Positions 15,837 to 24,626 of a stretch of DNA of 64,000 nt are shown one piece after another (the stretch's first letter is position 1; every line of letters starts with the position of its first letter). The notes under the pieces are model-generated. The model saw nothing but the letters and a program-made list of their open reading frames with translations. It was not told where the DNA came from and did no database searches. The translations under genes were made by a program, and so were the position numbers. Origin of the DNA: Brevibacterium sp. 'Marine' (GTDB lineage: Bacteria; Actinomycetota; Actinomycetes; Actinomycetales; Brevibacteriaceae); the NCBI RefSeq assembly GCF_012844365.1, contig NZ_CP051626.1:682001-746000 (forward strand), in the 5' to 3' direction.

Positions 15837-16818
15837 CGATATCCACGACCGTCCCGGCTTTTGACGCCGCAGCGGCTTCCAGGATGACGTTGACGATGGC
15901 TGTGTCCTGGAGACCTACGCCGACAGAATTGTAGAGAGTGATATCTTCAGACGTTCGGCGGCCAGCGACCTCCCCGCGCAGTACCCTGCTGAGTTCCGAA
16001 ACGATTTCGGGCAGTCGACCGTCTTCGCCCCTGGCCAGCAGATAGTCTCCGGACTCGTGAGCCACTGTGTCCAGATGATCGACGAACACCTGGCTGCGAT
16101 CGAAGGCATCCGCGTCGACTTCTCGATCGGTTGGTCGCGGACGGGCCCCGACCACGTTGATATGCTGTCCTGGCCGCAACCACGAACCCTTGACCACGGG
16201 TGTCACGCTGGGCGTCAGCGTGCAGATGATCTCGCTGCGAGAGACTACGTCTTCGGGTGCAGACGCGTTGGAGACTCGGGGCATGGTGCCATCATTCCAG
16301 ACTTTCTCCAGTTGAGTATGAAATCGCTGCATTGACTCTCGCGTTCTGCTCCACACGACAACAGTCTCCAAAGGTCTTACGCGATTGACAGCTCGGACAT
16401 GTTCGACCGCCAGCGCCCCTGCACCAATGAGGCCAAGAACGGAAGCTTCGGGGCGAGCAAGAGCATCGGTGGCAACGGCAGATACTCCCGCAGTGCGCAC
16501 GCGAGTGGGCACTCCACCGTGCAGGATGGCTCTCACCTCGCCAGAGTTCCGATCGATGACGGTGATCGCTGAGCGTTGCGACGGTAGCCCGAGTCTCGCA
16601 TTCTTTGGGCTGTCCATGAGGGTCTTGCTCGTGACGATATCTGACACGAGGTCAGCGCCGATCATCGGGACGAACGCTGAATCGTCGTCCAATCGCAGCG
16701 CGTGGGGAGCCACCGTCAGCGCGCTCTCGCTCTGTCGACTCAGCACCTCCCGCAGAGAAGCAATGGTCGCGTCGGTGTCGACCAACGCTTCGAGGTCGGA
16801 ACGGGTGAGGATCAGCAT
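15829..16818 (-). CDS. ornithine cyclodeaminase / mu-crystallin family protein
   Basis: A 329-aa NAD(P)-dependent enzyme. The N-terminal half contains the substrate region with FVPMIGADLVSDIVTSKTLMD; the Rossmann motif LGLIGAGALAVEHVRAVNRV is near residue 130, and the distal part contains GARPRPTDREVDADAFDRSQVFVDH, as in this family. Members either deaminate ornithine to proline or reduce cyclic or linear imines. The context of two amidohydrolases and a permease suggests the reduction or deamination of a ring-opened nitrogen compound rather than arginine metabolism. It overlaps both neighbours by a few bases. Confidence 0.85.
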   Translation of the reverse strand: MLILTRSDLEALVDTDATIASLREVLSRQSESALTVAPHALRLDDDSAFVPMIGADLVSDIVTSKTLMDSPKNARLGLPSQRSAITVIDRNSGEVRAILHGGVPTRVRTAGVSAVATDALARPEASVLGLIGAGALAVEHVRAVNRVRPLETVVVWSRTRESMQRFHTQLEKVWNDGTMPRVSNASAPEDVVSRSEIICTLTPSVTPVVKGSWLRPGQHINVVGARPRPTDREVDADAFDRSQVFVDHLDTVAHESGDYLLARGEDGRLPEIVSELSRVLRGEVAGRRTSEDITLYNSVGVGLQDTAIVNVILEAAAASKAGTVVDIDA

Positions 16819-18302
16819 AAGCGCTCCAATGGAAATGTCGGAGGGAAGATTTCATCGGTCGAGCGCCCCAATGGATCGCGAACGGCGTACCCTTCGCGCA
16901 ATTTCTCAAAGACCGCCTGTGCCTCGGCCCTCAGCATGTCGAGATCGATGCCCGGAATCACCCCGTCTCGCATGACTGTCTGTCCTGCGACCATGGAGAA
17001 CACGGCATTTCTTCCGGTACCGGCTAGGACTAATGTGCGCAGCGGGTCATCGTGGACGCCGTCGCGGAAGTCACTGAGAGAGAATGCGGTGAAATCGGCT
17101 GTGGCGCCCGGTTCGATGGTTCCGAGATCCCGGCGATTCAGCGCGGCTGCGCCGCCGCTCGTCGCTGCATTGATGTACTGAGACACATCGGCCGACCCGT
17201 ATCCGAACCGCGCCTTTGCAGCGTGCACTCCGACATCGATGCCGCGGATGAGATCCGGTGGGAACGAGTCAGTGCCCATGGCCATAGTGACTCCTGCCGC
17301 GTTGTAGTCGCTGAGCGTGTGGAGGACTTCTCCGTAGCGGAATGATGTCAGCGGGCAGTGGATCACACTGGCCCCGGCTGCAGCGAGTCGGCGCAGATCC
17401 GCAGATTCTTTGGCGGGGGTCTCGAGTCCTCCCAGCCGTGGGTGGCGATCCGTCCACAGTGCATGCGGTATGAGGAGACGCTCATTGAGCAGGCCCACCT
17501 GCTCGATCAGCTGCAACGGGGTCAGGTCGCTGCGTTCCTGAATGAGTTCGCGCTCCCATCCCTGTTGCAAACTGTGGAGGCGCACCAGAAGATGGCGCTT
17601 TTCTGCTTCTGCCGCGGTTGCGCGGAGGAGCTCGTCGCTCATCGTCTCTATGCGGCACGGCAGAAGGACCGGGTGGATGAGCGGGTCTGCCGCGGCCGTG
17701 ATCTCGTCAGCGAACTCGAGTGCTCGCCTCAAGCCGGCTTCACCGCGGTTTTCGTCATCGACCAAGGAACGGGAGATTCGTCCGTTCGAATCTGCGGCTG
17801 CGGCAACTACCGATGATCGATAGGACGGGCCAAGCCACCCTCTGAGTCCCAATTGTTTCGAGACGCGGGCCAGTTCCCGCAGTTCGTCTGTCGATTCATC
17901 CCATTCGAGATGGACTTCCGAAGCGATGGGCATATAGCTGGTGATCCCGTGCAGAGCGAGCTGGACGAGGCCGAATGTACGAAGAGTTGTGCGTTCCTCA
18001 GGTGTGAGCACGTTCGAGGGGCGCGAAGTCCAGTGGTCGACGGAGCCCGACAGAAGGAGGGAATTTTCAGGGTCGTGCCATGAATCGAGGAGCAGGTGGT
18101 CGATGTCAACTAAGGCATCGAGGTCGATGAGGCCTGGAAGCATAACCACTTCGCCGAGGTCCATGATTGTTTGAGTCAATGGCCGAGTGTGTGAGATGCC
18201 GACAATGGTCTGGTCGCGAACGTGAACGTAGCCATCCTTCACCCAGTGCCGATGAGCACCGGAGCCCGCCAGGATGTGCTGTGCACGAATTGAGAAATCC
18301 AT
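16812..18302 (-). CDS. amidohydrolase superfamily protein (chlorohydrolase/cytosine deaminase type) with unusual metal site
   Basis: A 496-aa protein of the TRZ/ATZ-like amidohydrolase group: an N-terminal beta domain, a TIM barrel, and a C-terminal DLGTIEPGATADFTAFSLSD segment. Later metal or catalytic positions are recognisable (VRLHSLQQG, LIPHALWTD, MGTDSFPPD), but the first-strand HxH motif expected after PGLI is replaced: the sequence reads MLPGLIDLDALVDIDHLLLD, with no HxH. It is therefore either a subgroup with altered metal binding or a non-canonical enzyme. It starts the leftward operon (amidohydrolase, cyclodeaminase-like, GntR). The substrate is probably a cyclic or aryl amide/amine, unproven. 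Confidence 0.8.
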   Translation of the reverse strand: MDFSIRAQHILAGSGAHRHWVKDGYVHVRDQTIVGISHTRPLTQTIMDLGEVVMLPGLIDLDALVDIDHLLLDSWHDPENSLLLSGSVDHWTSRPSNVLTPEERTTLRTFGLVQLALHGITSYMPIASEVHLEWDESTDELRELARVSKQLGLRGWLGPSYRSSVVAAAADSNGRISRSLVDDENRGEAGLRRALEFADEITAAADPLIHPVLLPCRIETMSDELLRATAAEAEKRHLLVRLHSLQQGWERELIQERSDLTPLQLIEQVGLLNERLLIPHALWTDRHPRLGGLETPAKESADLRRLAAAGASVIHCPLTSFRYGEVLHTLSDYNAAGVTMAMGTDSFPPDLIRGIDVGVHAAKARFGYGSADVSQYINAATSGGAAALNRRDLGTIEPGATADFTAFSLSDFRDGVHDDPLRTLVLAGTGRNAVFSMVAGQTVMRDGVIPGIDLDMLRAEAQAVFEKLREGYAVRDPLGRSTDEIFPPTFPLERLC

Positions 18303-18308
18303 ACTCTA

Positions 18309-18414
18309 GGTATACCAGATGGAATGTGACTATTGTAACGTGATGCGAGATATGCAATGATTCATGCGGAACAAGCGGAAACTGTTCGCTCCATTCACAT
18401 CGATTGGTATACAA
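18309..18414. promoter_or_regulatory. divergent promoter region with paired GntR-type operators
   Basis: GGTATACC (18309-18316), a perfect palindrome just upstream of the amidohydrolase start, and TTGGTATACAA (18404-18414), just before the second possible start of the permease gene, share the core GGTATAC. FCD-type GntR repressors commonly bind TTGTATACAA-like palindromes. Binding by the regulator encoded at 15183-15836 is inferred from context. Confidence 0.6.
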
Positions 18415-19860
18415 ATGACACAGTCGTCATCATCTGTTTCGAGTACTGGCTCGGCTGGATCTATGCCCGAAAAGGCTGGGCTGAAGCACTGGGTTGTCTC
18501 GGTCGGACTGGGGTTCGCCATCTCCCTCGTCGCGATCGTCATCGGTGAGCACACCATCAGAATCGGGCCAGCGGCAATCGTGCTGTTTCCTATCATCTGG
18601 GCAGTTCTCATCGGCGCAATCGTCGGGCTCCAGAAAATTCTGCCGATCACTGGACGGGTCCGTGCAGTCGGTGAGCCGCAGATTCGCATAGGAATCGTTC
18701 TGTTCCTTGCGCTTCTCGGCATGGGCATCGGGCCCTCTATCGGCAAGGTCACCAACCTCGGGCCTGCGATCCTGCTGCAGGAAGTCGGCCACATCTTCGG
18801 CACTGTCATCATTGCGTTGCCGATTGCAGTGGGACTGCGCATGGGGCGGTCGGCGATAGGGGCGAGTTGGTCTGTCGATCGTGAGTCATTTCTGGCTTTC
18901 GCCATTGAACGGTTCGGAACTCGATCACCGGAGTATCGGGGCGTCTTCGGAGTGTGGATCTTCGGATCACTCTTCGGTGCGCTCTACATCTCGCTGATTG
19001 CAGGACTGCTGGGCAGCCTCGATATTCTCCACCCTCTGGCTCTCGCTCTGGGACTCGGGCTCGGGTCGTCATCGATGATGCTGGGCGGGGTCGGGGCCCT
19101 GTCTGTCCTCTATCCATCTCAAGCAACTGAAATCATGGCGTTGGCAGGATTGTCCAACCTCGTCACCAATATCGTCGGATTCTATGCAGGCGTTTTCCTC
19201 TCACTGCCGCTGGCGCGCAAGCTGTATCTGTTTTGGACCAGGATCTGGAGGCGTCCCACGGTTGAGATCGAGGAAGCGAAGCTGGTTGCTCGGGGAGCTG
19301 TTCCCGATGGCGATGCCTCCCGGGCGGAGAATACTCGCCGGGGCTCCGCCGGCGATGTCTCTGAGGTTCCCTCAGGCGATGGCGGGGCAGTAAAAGCAGA
19401 AGGGGCACCTTCGGACCCGCCCGAACCCACCGGGCGGAAAGTCTCGCTATTCGTCTACGCCAGCGCAGGAGGACTCGGACTCCTGCTCAATGCGATCGGG
19501 ACAGGTGCATTCGAGCCTCGACAGCTGCTCGGCACGGTCTTCCTGCTGGCGCTAACAGCTATGTCGTTCCAAATGGCACGATGGGTTCCGGCCGTTCCGG
19601 CAAGCGTCTGGGTTCTGGGACTCGCGACGATTATCAGCGCCCCCTTCGTGCCCTTCTCCGCTTCTCTTACCGGCCTGGTCGACGGTATGGACGTGATGTT
19701 GTTCGGCCTCCTGCAACTGGCACTCATCGGTTTGAGCCTGGGGCGTGACGTGAAGGCGGTCAAGCAGCTCAGCTGGCGTGTAGTTGTCATCGCTCTCATC
19801 ACCTTAACCAGCTCGTTCGTCGTCGCTGCCGTTCTCGCTCAGACAGTGCTGCATCTCTGA
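18364..19860 (+). CDS. DUF3100 family membrane protein, probable permease
   Basis: A 498-aa integral membrane protein with about 12 hydrophobic segments in two halves, separated by a hydrophilic Glu/Pro-rich loop of about 70 residues (near residues 295-360). It resembles the DUF3100 family (GPAAIVLFPIIWAVLIGAIVGL, then ILHPLALALGLGLGSSSMMLGG). It is divergent from the amidohydrolase operon and 66 nt ahead of a second amidohydrolase, so it is a good candidate for uptake of the compound catabolised by this cluster. The start is uncertain: 18364, 18415 (directly after a GntR-like operator) and 18463 are all possible, and none has a strong ribosome binding site. Confidence 0.75.
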   Translation: MRNKRKLFAPFTSIGIQMTQSSSSVSSTGSAGSMPEKAGLKHWVVSVGLGFAISLVAIVIGEHTIRIGPAAIVLFPIIWAVLIGAIVGLQKILPITGRVRAVGEPQIRIGIVLFLALLGMGIGPSIGKVTNLGPAILLQEVGHIFGTVIIALPIAVGLRMGRSAIGASWSVDRESFLAFAIERFGTRSPEYRGVFGVWIFGSLFGALYISLIAGLLGSLDILHPLALALGLGLGSSSMMLGGVGALSVLYPSQATEIMALAGLSNLVTNIVGFYAGVFLSLPLARKLYLFWTRIWRRPTVEIEEAKLVARGAVPDGDASRAENTRRGSAGDVSEVPSGDGGAVKAEGAPSDPPEPTGRKVSLFVYASAGGLGLLLNAIGTGAFEPRQLLGTVFLLALTAMSFQMARWVPAVPASVWVLGLATIISAPFVPFSASLTGLVDGMDVMLFGLLQLALIGLSLGRDVKAVKQLSWRVVVIALITLTSSFVVAAVLAQTVLHL

Positions 19861-19926
19861 CTTCAGGTCTCGATCGACTGGAGCCCACCTACCACCAAAA
19901 GACCGCCACACGACCGAGGGAGTCAA

Positions 19927-21135
19927 ATGACCACTGTGAAAAACGTCCGCATATTCGCCCGCCGCCACGATGACGCTGCAGTCGACATCGAGGTCGCTGA
20001 TGGCAGGATCAATGCGATCACCCCGACCGGAGAGGCCGGTCCGTCGAAACTGCTGCTGCCGAGCCTCGGCGATGTCCATGCCCATCTCGATTCCAACCGC
20101 ATGGGCCAACGGTTCCGGCCTCACACGGCCGACGGCACCCTGCACGGCTACATCATGAACGACCGCGCCAACTGGCGGAACGGGGAGCGCAGCGTACGCG
20201 ACCAGGCCAGCTTCGCCATCGCCACCATCATTGCCTCCGGAGGAACGCGCATCCGCTCGCACACTCAGATCGATTCGGATTGCCTCCTCGAACGCTTCAG
20301 CGGAGTTCGTGATGCGTTGTCCGCATACGACGATGTCCTCGATTCGCAGATCGTCGCATTTCCTCAAGCCGGGATAGTGAGAGAAAAGGGCGTCAAGGGC
20401 CTGCTGAACGCCGCACTGTCCGAAGGAGCCGACTTGGTCGGCGGACTTGACCCGGTGCAGTACGACAGGGACCCCAAGACACACCTCGACATCGTCTTCG
20501 AACTCGCGGAAAAGCACGGCAAAGGAGTCGACATCCACCTCCACGAAGGAGGCACCGCTGGAATCTACTCATTTGAAGAGATCGCACACAGGACAAAGGC
20601 ACTGGGTCTCGAGAGAAAAGTGACCATCTCGCATGCCTTCGCTCTGAACACGAATCCCGAACCCGAAGTCCGGAAGCTGGTCGAACTCATCGCCGATGCC
20701 GGGATTTCGGTGACGACCGTCGCCCCGCAGAAAGGCAGCCTGCCGCAGAGCATCCTCGGTGACCATCGAGTTGCCATCGGACTCGGTGAGGACGGACAAC
20801 GCGACTACTGGAGCCCCTACGGAGACGGCGATCTGCTTCGTCGGACGTGGCAGCTGGCATTCACCAATGGATTCCGTCGCGACGATGCGATCGAGCACTG
20901 CTTCGACATCGCTTCCAGGGGTGGTGCACAGGTCATGGCCGGACAGCGGCCCGACGGAACAGAACTCACCGACGACGCGCAATTCGGGCTGGCCCTCGGT
21001 GCACCTGCGGACTTCATCGTCCTCGATTCCGACAGTGTCACTGCGGCCATCATGGACACTCCACGGGAACGAGACGTGTACAAAGGTGGACAACTCATCG
21101 CGAGTGGCGGAGAGATGCTCGGCGGCGCGCGGTAA
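19927..21135 (+). CDS. cytosine deaminase-like amidohydrolase
   Basis: A 402-aa CodA-type amidohydrolase with a complete metal site: HxH in LGDVHAHLDSN near residue 57, SHTQID, VDIHLHEGG near residue 200, TISHAFAL near residue 236, and the aspartate in GLGEDGQRDYWSPYGDGD near residue 285 (compare GHDDxxDPW in cytosine deaminase). It hydrolyses C-N bonds of cyclic amides or aminopyrimidine-like rings; the exact substrate is unknown. ATG start after CGAGGGAGTCAA. It is co-directional with the DUF3100 permease, and a copy of the symporter terminator hairpin begins 16 nt after its stop. Confidence 0.88.
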   Translation: MTTVKNVRIFARRHDDAAVDIEVADGRINAITPTGEAGPSKLLLPSLGDVHAHLDSNRMGQRFRPHTADGTLHGYIMNDRANWRNGERSVRDQASFAIATIIASGGTRIRSHTQIDSDCLLERFSGVRDALSAYDDVLDSQIVAFPQAGIVREKGVKGLLNAALSEGADLVGGLDPVQYDRDPKTHLDIVFELAEKHGKGVDIHLHEGGTAGIYSFEEIAHRTKALGLERKVTISHAFALNTNPEPEVRKLVELIADAGISVTTVAPQKGSLPQSILGDHRVAIGLGEDGQRDYWSPYGDGDLLRRTWQLAFTNGFRRDDAIEHCFDIASRGGAQVMAGQRPDGTELTDDAQFGLALGAPADFIVLDSDSVTAAIMDTPRERDVYKGGQLIASGGEMLGGAR

Positions 21136-21151
21136 CGACCGTCTGAAGAAG

Positions 21152-21196
21152 CCACGGGTGCCGACGTCCTCACGATGAGGGCGTCGGCACCCGTGG
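21152..21196 (+). terminator. displaced copy of the symporter terminator
   Basis: A long inverted repeat, CCACGGGTGCCGACG(T)CCTC / GAGGGCGTCGGCACCCGTGG, nearly identical to the hairpin at 49121-49165 downstream of the intact dicarboxylate symporter. Here it lies right after the cytosine deaminase-like gene and may end its transcript. Confidence 0.8.
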
Positions 21197-21480
21197 GGGA
21201 AGTCGAGCAAGAGGGACCGTCGGTCAGTTCACGGAGACCCACTCGCCTTCAGTGGGGCGAGCCGCCTCGGGGGCATTCGTCGGCGCACCGTGGGCATCCG
21301 GTTCGAGCGAGAACTCATCGAACGGGTTCTGACCGGGTAGAGAGGCCACGGCGTTACCGGTGAAGTTCGGCAGGGCCCGGCACTCAGACATGAACTTGTC
21401 GATGCCGACGATGACGCCCGTACCGTCGAGCAGCTCGAGTCGATGCGACTGCAGGCCGGCGGCCAGGGTGGCCAGTCCCG
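21197..21480 (-). pseudogene. decayed 3' fragment of a dicarboxylate symporter gene
   Basis: The DNA closely follows the last part of the intact symporter gene at 49193-50593 (for example ATGAACTTGTCGATGCCGAC and CTGCAGGCCGGCGGCCAGGG), with an internal deletion of roughly 60 nt and substitutions that disrupt the reading. It covers only the C-terminal region and stops abruptly at the junction with the GH79-like fragment. No function is expected. Confidence 0.8.
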
Positions 21481-22275
21481 CAGGCGGTGAACCTAATCGT
21501 CCCGCTGGCGAAGAAGAACCTCGGCATAGGGAAGTCCAAGGCCGATGCGGCCGGTGTGCCGCTGTGGCTCGAGGAGACGGGGCCGACGAGCCGCCCGGGG
21601 ACGAATGACACGTCGCTGACGAATGCCTCGGCGCTGTGGGCGGCCGATTACACGCTGTATGCGGCCACGCTCGGCGTCGAGCGGATGGCCATGCATTCGA
21701 TGCTCGGTGCGTGCAATGGGGGAGCGCCGATGTCGCTCATCTGCGATCCGGCCGATCACGGGGACCGGTCGAACTCATTTCAGGTGCGTCCGAATATGTT
21801 GGGGCTGCGGCTGTTGGTGCCGAGTGTCGGTGGGCATTTCACCAAGACTTCGGTTTCCGGTGGTGGGAATATGAGCGCCTACACCGTGGTGAAGAATGAC
21901 GGCAAGACTCTGGTGACGACGGTGATCAATGCGAACGATGCGGCCAAGGTGGGCGGGAATCCGGTGACGTTGGCGATGCCGTCGGGGTTCAATGTGTCGT
22001 CGGCGTCGCAGGTTTATGGGGAGTCGAACGATGTGAAGAGTGCGACTCAGGTGGTGCCGGCGAATCCGCTGCCTGACTCAGTTCCTTTCAGTGGGGATGG
22101 GGCGGCGGCTTCGGCTTCTGGTGGGGCTTCTTCGTCGGCTGGGGAGTCGGCATCGAGTTCGCCGGATGCGTCCGGGGCGTCGGACGCTCAGAGCGGCGGC
22201 ATGGGCGATGACGGGAAGCTGCGGATCGACTTGGCCGGGAGCTCGGTGACGGTGTTTGTGATGACCAAGGGGTGA
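21481..22275 (+). pseudogene. truncated duplicate of the GH79-like lipoprotein gene (3' half)
   Basis: This stretch corresponds to 14351-15157 at near identity, with a 12-nt in-frame deletion (LAKEAAKKN becomes LAKKN), a Cys-to-Arg change in the ETGPTS(C/R)PG region and few other differences. It lacks the signal peptide, the NEPN acid/base segment and a promoter of its own, so it is a fragment, although about 262 codons remain open. The same last codons occur a third time at 23790-23863. The near identity implies a recent duplication or gene conversion. Confidence 0.9.
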
Positions 22276-22385
22276 GTGGCCGGGACGGCATCCTTGAGGG
22301 CCCTTTTAGCGAAACGAAGCAAAACTGTGTTGGGTGTCAAGGCAATTTCCCTAATCTATGGAGTTACCAGTTGTCACGCTGTAAC

Positions 22386-22988
22386 ATGGTGTGTATGAGT
22401 ACTGAGGCATTCGACCACACGGAGCGTTTGGAGACTGCCCTGAACCGTCGGGGCAATCCCCTGAGCGTTGATGCCTTTTTGGACATCCTCCGCGAGATGA
22501 GCGGTCCGGCCTCGGAGCCCCTGTCCGCAGGCGAACGCGACTTCCTGCTTGAGGTCACCGACCTCACTGAAGAGGACCTGTCCGCGCAGTCGCACGAGGC
22601 CGCGCGCATCCAGGTCGCTGAGGATCGGACGCTTGCGGAGAAGGAAGCTCGAGACTCCGCGCTGACGACCGGTGAGGTCGCCGAACTGCTGGGACGGCAA
22701 GGAGCCAGCATCCGTCGATCGAAGCTGACAGGTGACCTGTATGCTCTGCCGACGAATAACGGACGCTCCACACTGTTTCCCGACTGGCAGTTCGACGGGA
22801 ATCGGGTGGTTCCGGGACTGCGAGCGATCATCCCGGAATTCCCTCGGTACGCCCACCCGCTGACTATTCAGCGGTTCATGACAGAGGAGAACGACGAGCT
22901 GGGCGGCAGGTCGCCTGTCGAGTGGCTGAGTGCCGGAGGGGCAGTCGAGGCTGTCGCGTCGTTGGTTGCTGAACTGGCGTATGAGTGA
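22386..22988 (+). CDS. antitoxin of RES-type toxin-antitoxin pair 1 (DUF2384/ParS-MbcA-like)
   Basis: A 200-aa protein with a helical N-terminus, a central helix-turn-helix-like segment (LTTGEVAELLGRQGASIRRSKLTGDLYALPTNNG) and a C-terminal segment, MTEENDELGGRSPVEWLSAGG, typical of the Xre/MbcA/ParS antitoxin toxin-binding domain. Its stop overlaps the GTG start of the RES-domain gene by 4 nt, the standard antitoxin-first layout. Starts at 22386 or 22395 are both possible. It likely neutralises the toxin and represses the operon. The organisation with a separate HTH and long N-terminus is larger than MbcA of Mycobacterium. Confidence 0.82.
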   Translation: MVCMSTEAFDHTERLETALNRRGNPLSVDAFLDILREMSGPASEPLSAGERDFLLEVTDLTEEDLSAQSHEAARIQVAEDRTLAEKEARDSALTTGEVAELLGRQGASIRRSKLTGDLYALPTNNGRSTLFPDWQFDGNRVVPGLRAIIPEFPRYAHPLTIQRFMTEENDELGGRSPVEWLSAGGAVEAVASLVAELAYE

Positions 22989-23629
22989 GTCCCGCTCGGG
23001 CGAAGAACCCTCGCAGCCCCCAAGTTCCGCTGACGCTTCCTCCGGGGACCGTTTACCAGCATGGCGGAGCGTTATGGAGAATCCATACGACCTCGGGGCA
23101 ATATCCGGCGGCTTGGAATGATCTTCGCTGGACAGGACCGATTCGCAGTCAGCGCTGGGACCCGCACCCCGGGCCGCTGGGTGCTCAGTCGACTGCCGGG
23201 GTGTCCTACACTGCGTCGAGCTACATCACCTGCTTCACTGAGGTGTTCCAGGCCGCCCGGGCGATCACACTGACGTCAGACAGAGCATTATCGGGATGGA
23301 TCCCGAGCCGGCCGCTTGAATTGCTCAACCTGACCGGCGGTGAAGGATCTGGGGATTGGGCGCTGCGCCATGGCGCAACTGCCTCGCTTCCGCAGGCGTC
23401 GAAGAGCACCTGTCGTGCATGGGCCGCAGCCATCCATGATCAGCTGGGTGATCGGATCGATGGTCTCTGGGTCCCGTCTGCTGTCGTGGGTGATCCGGCA
23501 GTCGTGCTGTTCGCACGAGCCGCCTCGGCGTTTTCAGAAACTCCGAGCTTCTCCCGCACGCTCGAACACGATGATGTTCGAGTCATGGCGGCGAAAGTCC
23601 GCAAACGGCTGGGCTGGCCGATCAGGTGA
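22985..23629 (+). CDS. RES domain toxin of pair 1
   Basis: A 214-aa protein with the RES-domain pattern: LWRIHTTSGQYPAAWNDLR near residue 30 (the R of the RES motif), SYTASSYITCFTEVFQAA near residue 75 (the E region) and the late DPAVVLFARAASAFSE segment. RES toxins degrade or consume NAD+ (MbcT) or ADP-ribosylate a target (ParT). The GTG start overlaps the antitoxin stop. Activity is inferred from the family and the pairing. Confidence 0.8.
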   Translation: MSPARAKNPRSPQVPLTLPPGTVYQHGGALWRIHTTSGQYPAAWNDLRWTGPIRSQRWDPHPGPLGAQSTAGVSYTASSYITCFTEVFQAARAITLTSDRALSGWIPSRPLELLNLTGGEGSGDWALRHGATASLPQASKSTCRAWAAAIHDQLGDRIDGLWVPSAVVGDPAVVLFARAASAFSETPSFSRTLEHDDVRVMAAKVRKRLGWPIR

Positions 23630-23735
23630 ATGCTGGGAGTCCGAGGTAGGATGCGTGGGGCCGACGGCTATTGGGCTGAATCGAGCTCGCTGTCCAGTGC
23701 TGGCGAAGGAAGGCCCAACTAGGCCGATCCGGCCG

Positions 23736-23863
23736 TGTGGTGCCGACGTCCTCACGATGAGGACATCGGCGCCCGTGGTGGTTGTGGTGGAGACGGCGAC
23801 GGCAAGCTGCGGATCAACTTGGCCGTGAGCTCGGTGACGGTGTTCGTGATGACCAAGGGGTGA
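23736..23863 (+). repeat. third, shortened copy of the symporter-terminator + GH79 3'-end chimera
   Basis: The left part, GTGCCGACGTCCTCACGATG through GCGCCCGTGG, copies the symporter hairpin (49121-49165 and 21152-21196). The right part, from GGCGACGGCAAGCTGCGGATC to the stop TGA at 23861-23863, copies the last codons of the GH79-like gene. Everything between the two in the 21.1-22.3 kb copy is missing here. The piece lies between the two RES modules. Confidence 0.85.
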
Positions 23864-23891
23864 GGGCGCAGTTTGGTCACTCCGCCAGTGA

Positions 23892-24626
23892 TCAGTCCCA
23901 ATAGTCCACGACGGACACACCGAGTCGGTCGAGCAGCGTATCGAGTTGTACTCGCCCTTCGCCTTCGTAGAGGGAGCCGATGGAGTCTCGTCCCGGGTTG
24001 AGACGGAAGGCGTCACGGCCTCGGCTCAGACGCTCTTCGAAGAGAACAATGACGGGCACTCGTGGCAGTCGGCTGACTTCTACTTGCCGGGAGTGCCAGA
24101 TGATGCCGCTGAAATTCTGAGGCGAAGCATGGACGGCTTTGGCGACAGTGCGAGTGCAGGGGTAATGCTGGCTGGGGCTGGACGAAATCGCTGTCCGCTT
24201 CAGGCCAAGATCGTCCAACTGCGGATCTCGAAGGTCGGCAACCTTCATCTCTTCTGAGGCGAGCAGTTCGACGTGCAGAAGTCCGTGGAAGCTCTCCTCC
24301 TCCGCTTCCGGAATGCCGCTCACGTCGACATCCCGGAGACTGCCTTCGAGGAGGGCGGCCTCTGGGGTTCCTGCCAGGTATATGACGGCAACCCGGTTCT
24401 CGCCCAGTTCGGAGTCGAACGGGGAGAACCGCGCGTTGCCGAACCCGGGGTTGAACTCCGTGCGTCCGAACCGGGAGTCATAAACGCGACTCCAGGCTGT
24501 GTCTGCGGAGATGGTCGTCGACGGCAGTCGGCCTCTGCGAGCCAGGTCAGTCAGCGTATCGATCGCCACCGTGCACGTAGACGGCTCTGGGCAGGTCAGC
24601 GCTTCGGGTCTGAACGCGGGACTCAT
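23892..24626 (-). CDS. RES domain toxin of pair 2
   Basis: A 244-aa RES-family protein of a different subgroup from the one at 22985. It has AWSRVYDSRFGRTEFNPGFGNARFSPF (residues 44-70), then VAVIYLAGTPEAALLEG (the S/E region), VADLRDPQLDDLGLKR and the segment CTRTVAKAVHASPQNFSGIIWHSRQ found in RES proteins annotated as NAD-consuming toxins. Its ATG overlaps the stop of its upstream partner by 4 nt. It is convergent with pair 1, with only the chimeric repeat between. Confidence 0.8.
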   Translation of the reverse strand: MSPAFRPEALTCPEPSTCTVAIDTLTDLARRGRLPSTTISADTAWSRVYDSRFGRTEFNPGFGNARFSPFDSELGENRVAVIYLAGTPEAALLEGSLRDVDVSGIPEAEEESFHGLLHVELLASEEMKVADLRDPQLDDLGLKRTAISSSPSQHYPCTRTVAKAVHASPQNFSGIIWHSRQVEVSRLPRVPVIVLFEERLSRGRDAFRLNPGRDSIGSLYEGEGRVQLDTLLDRLGVSVVDYWD

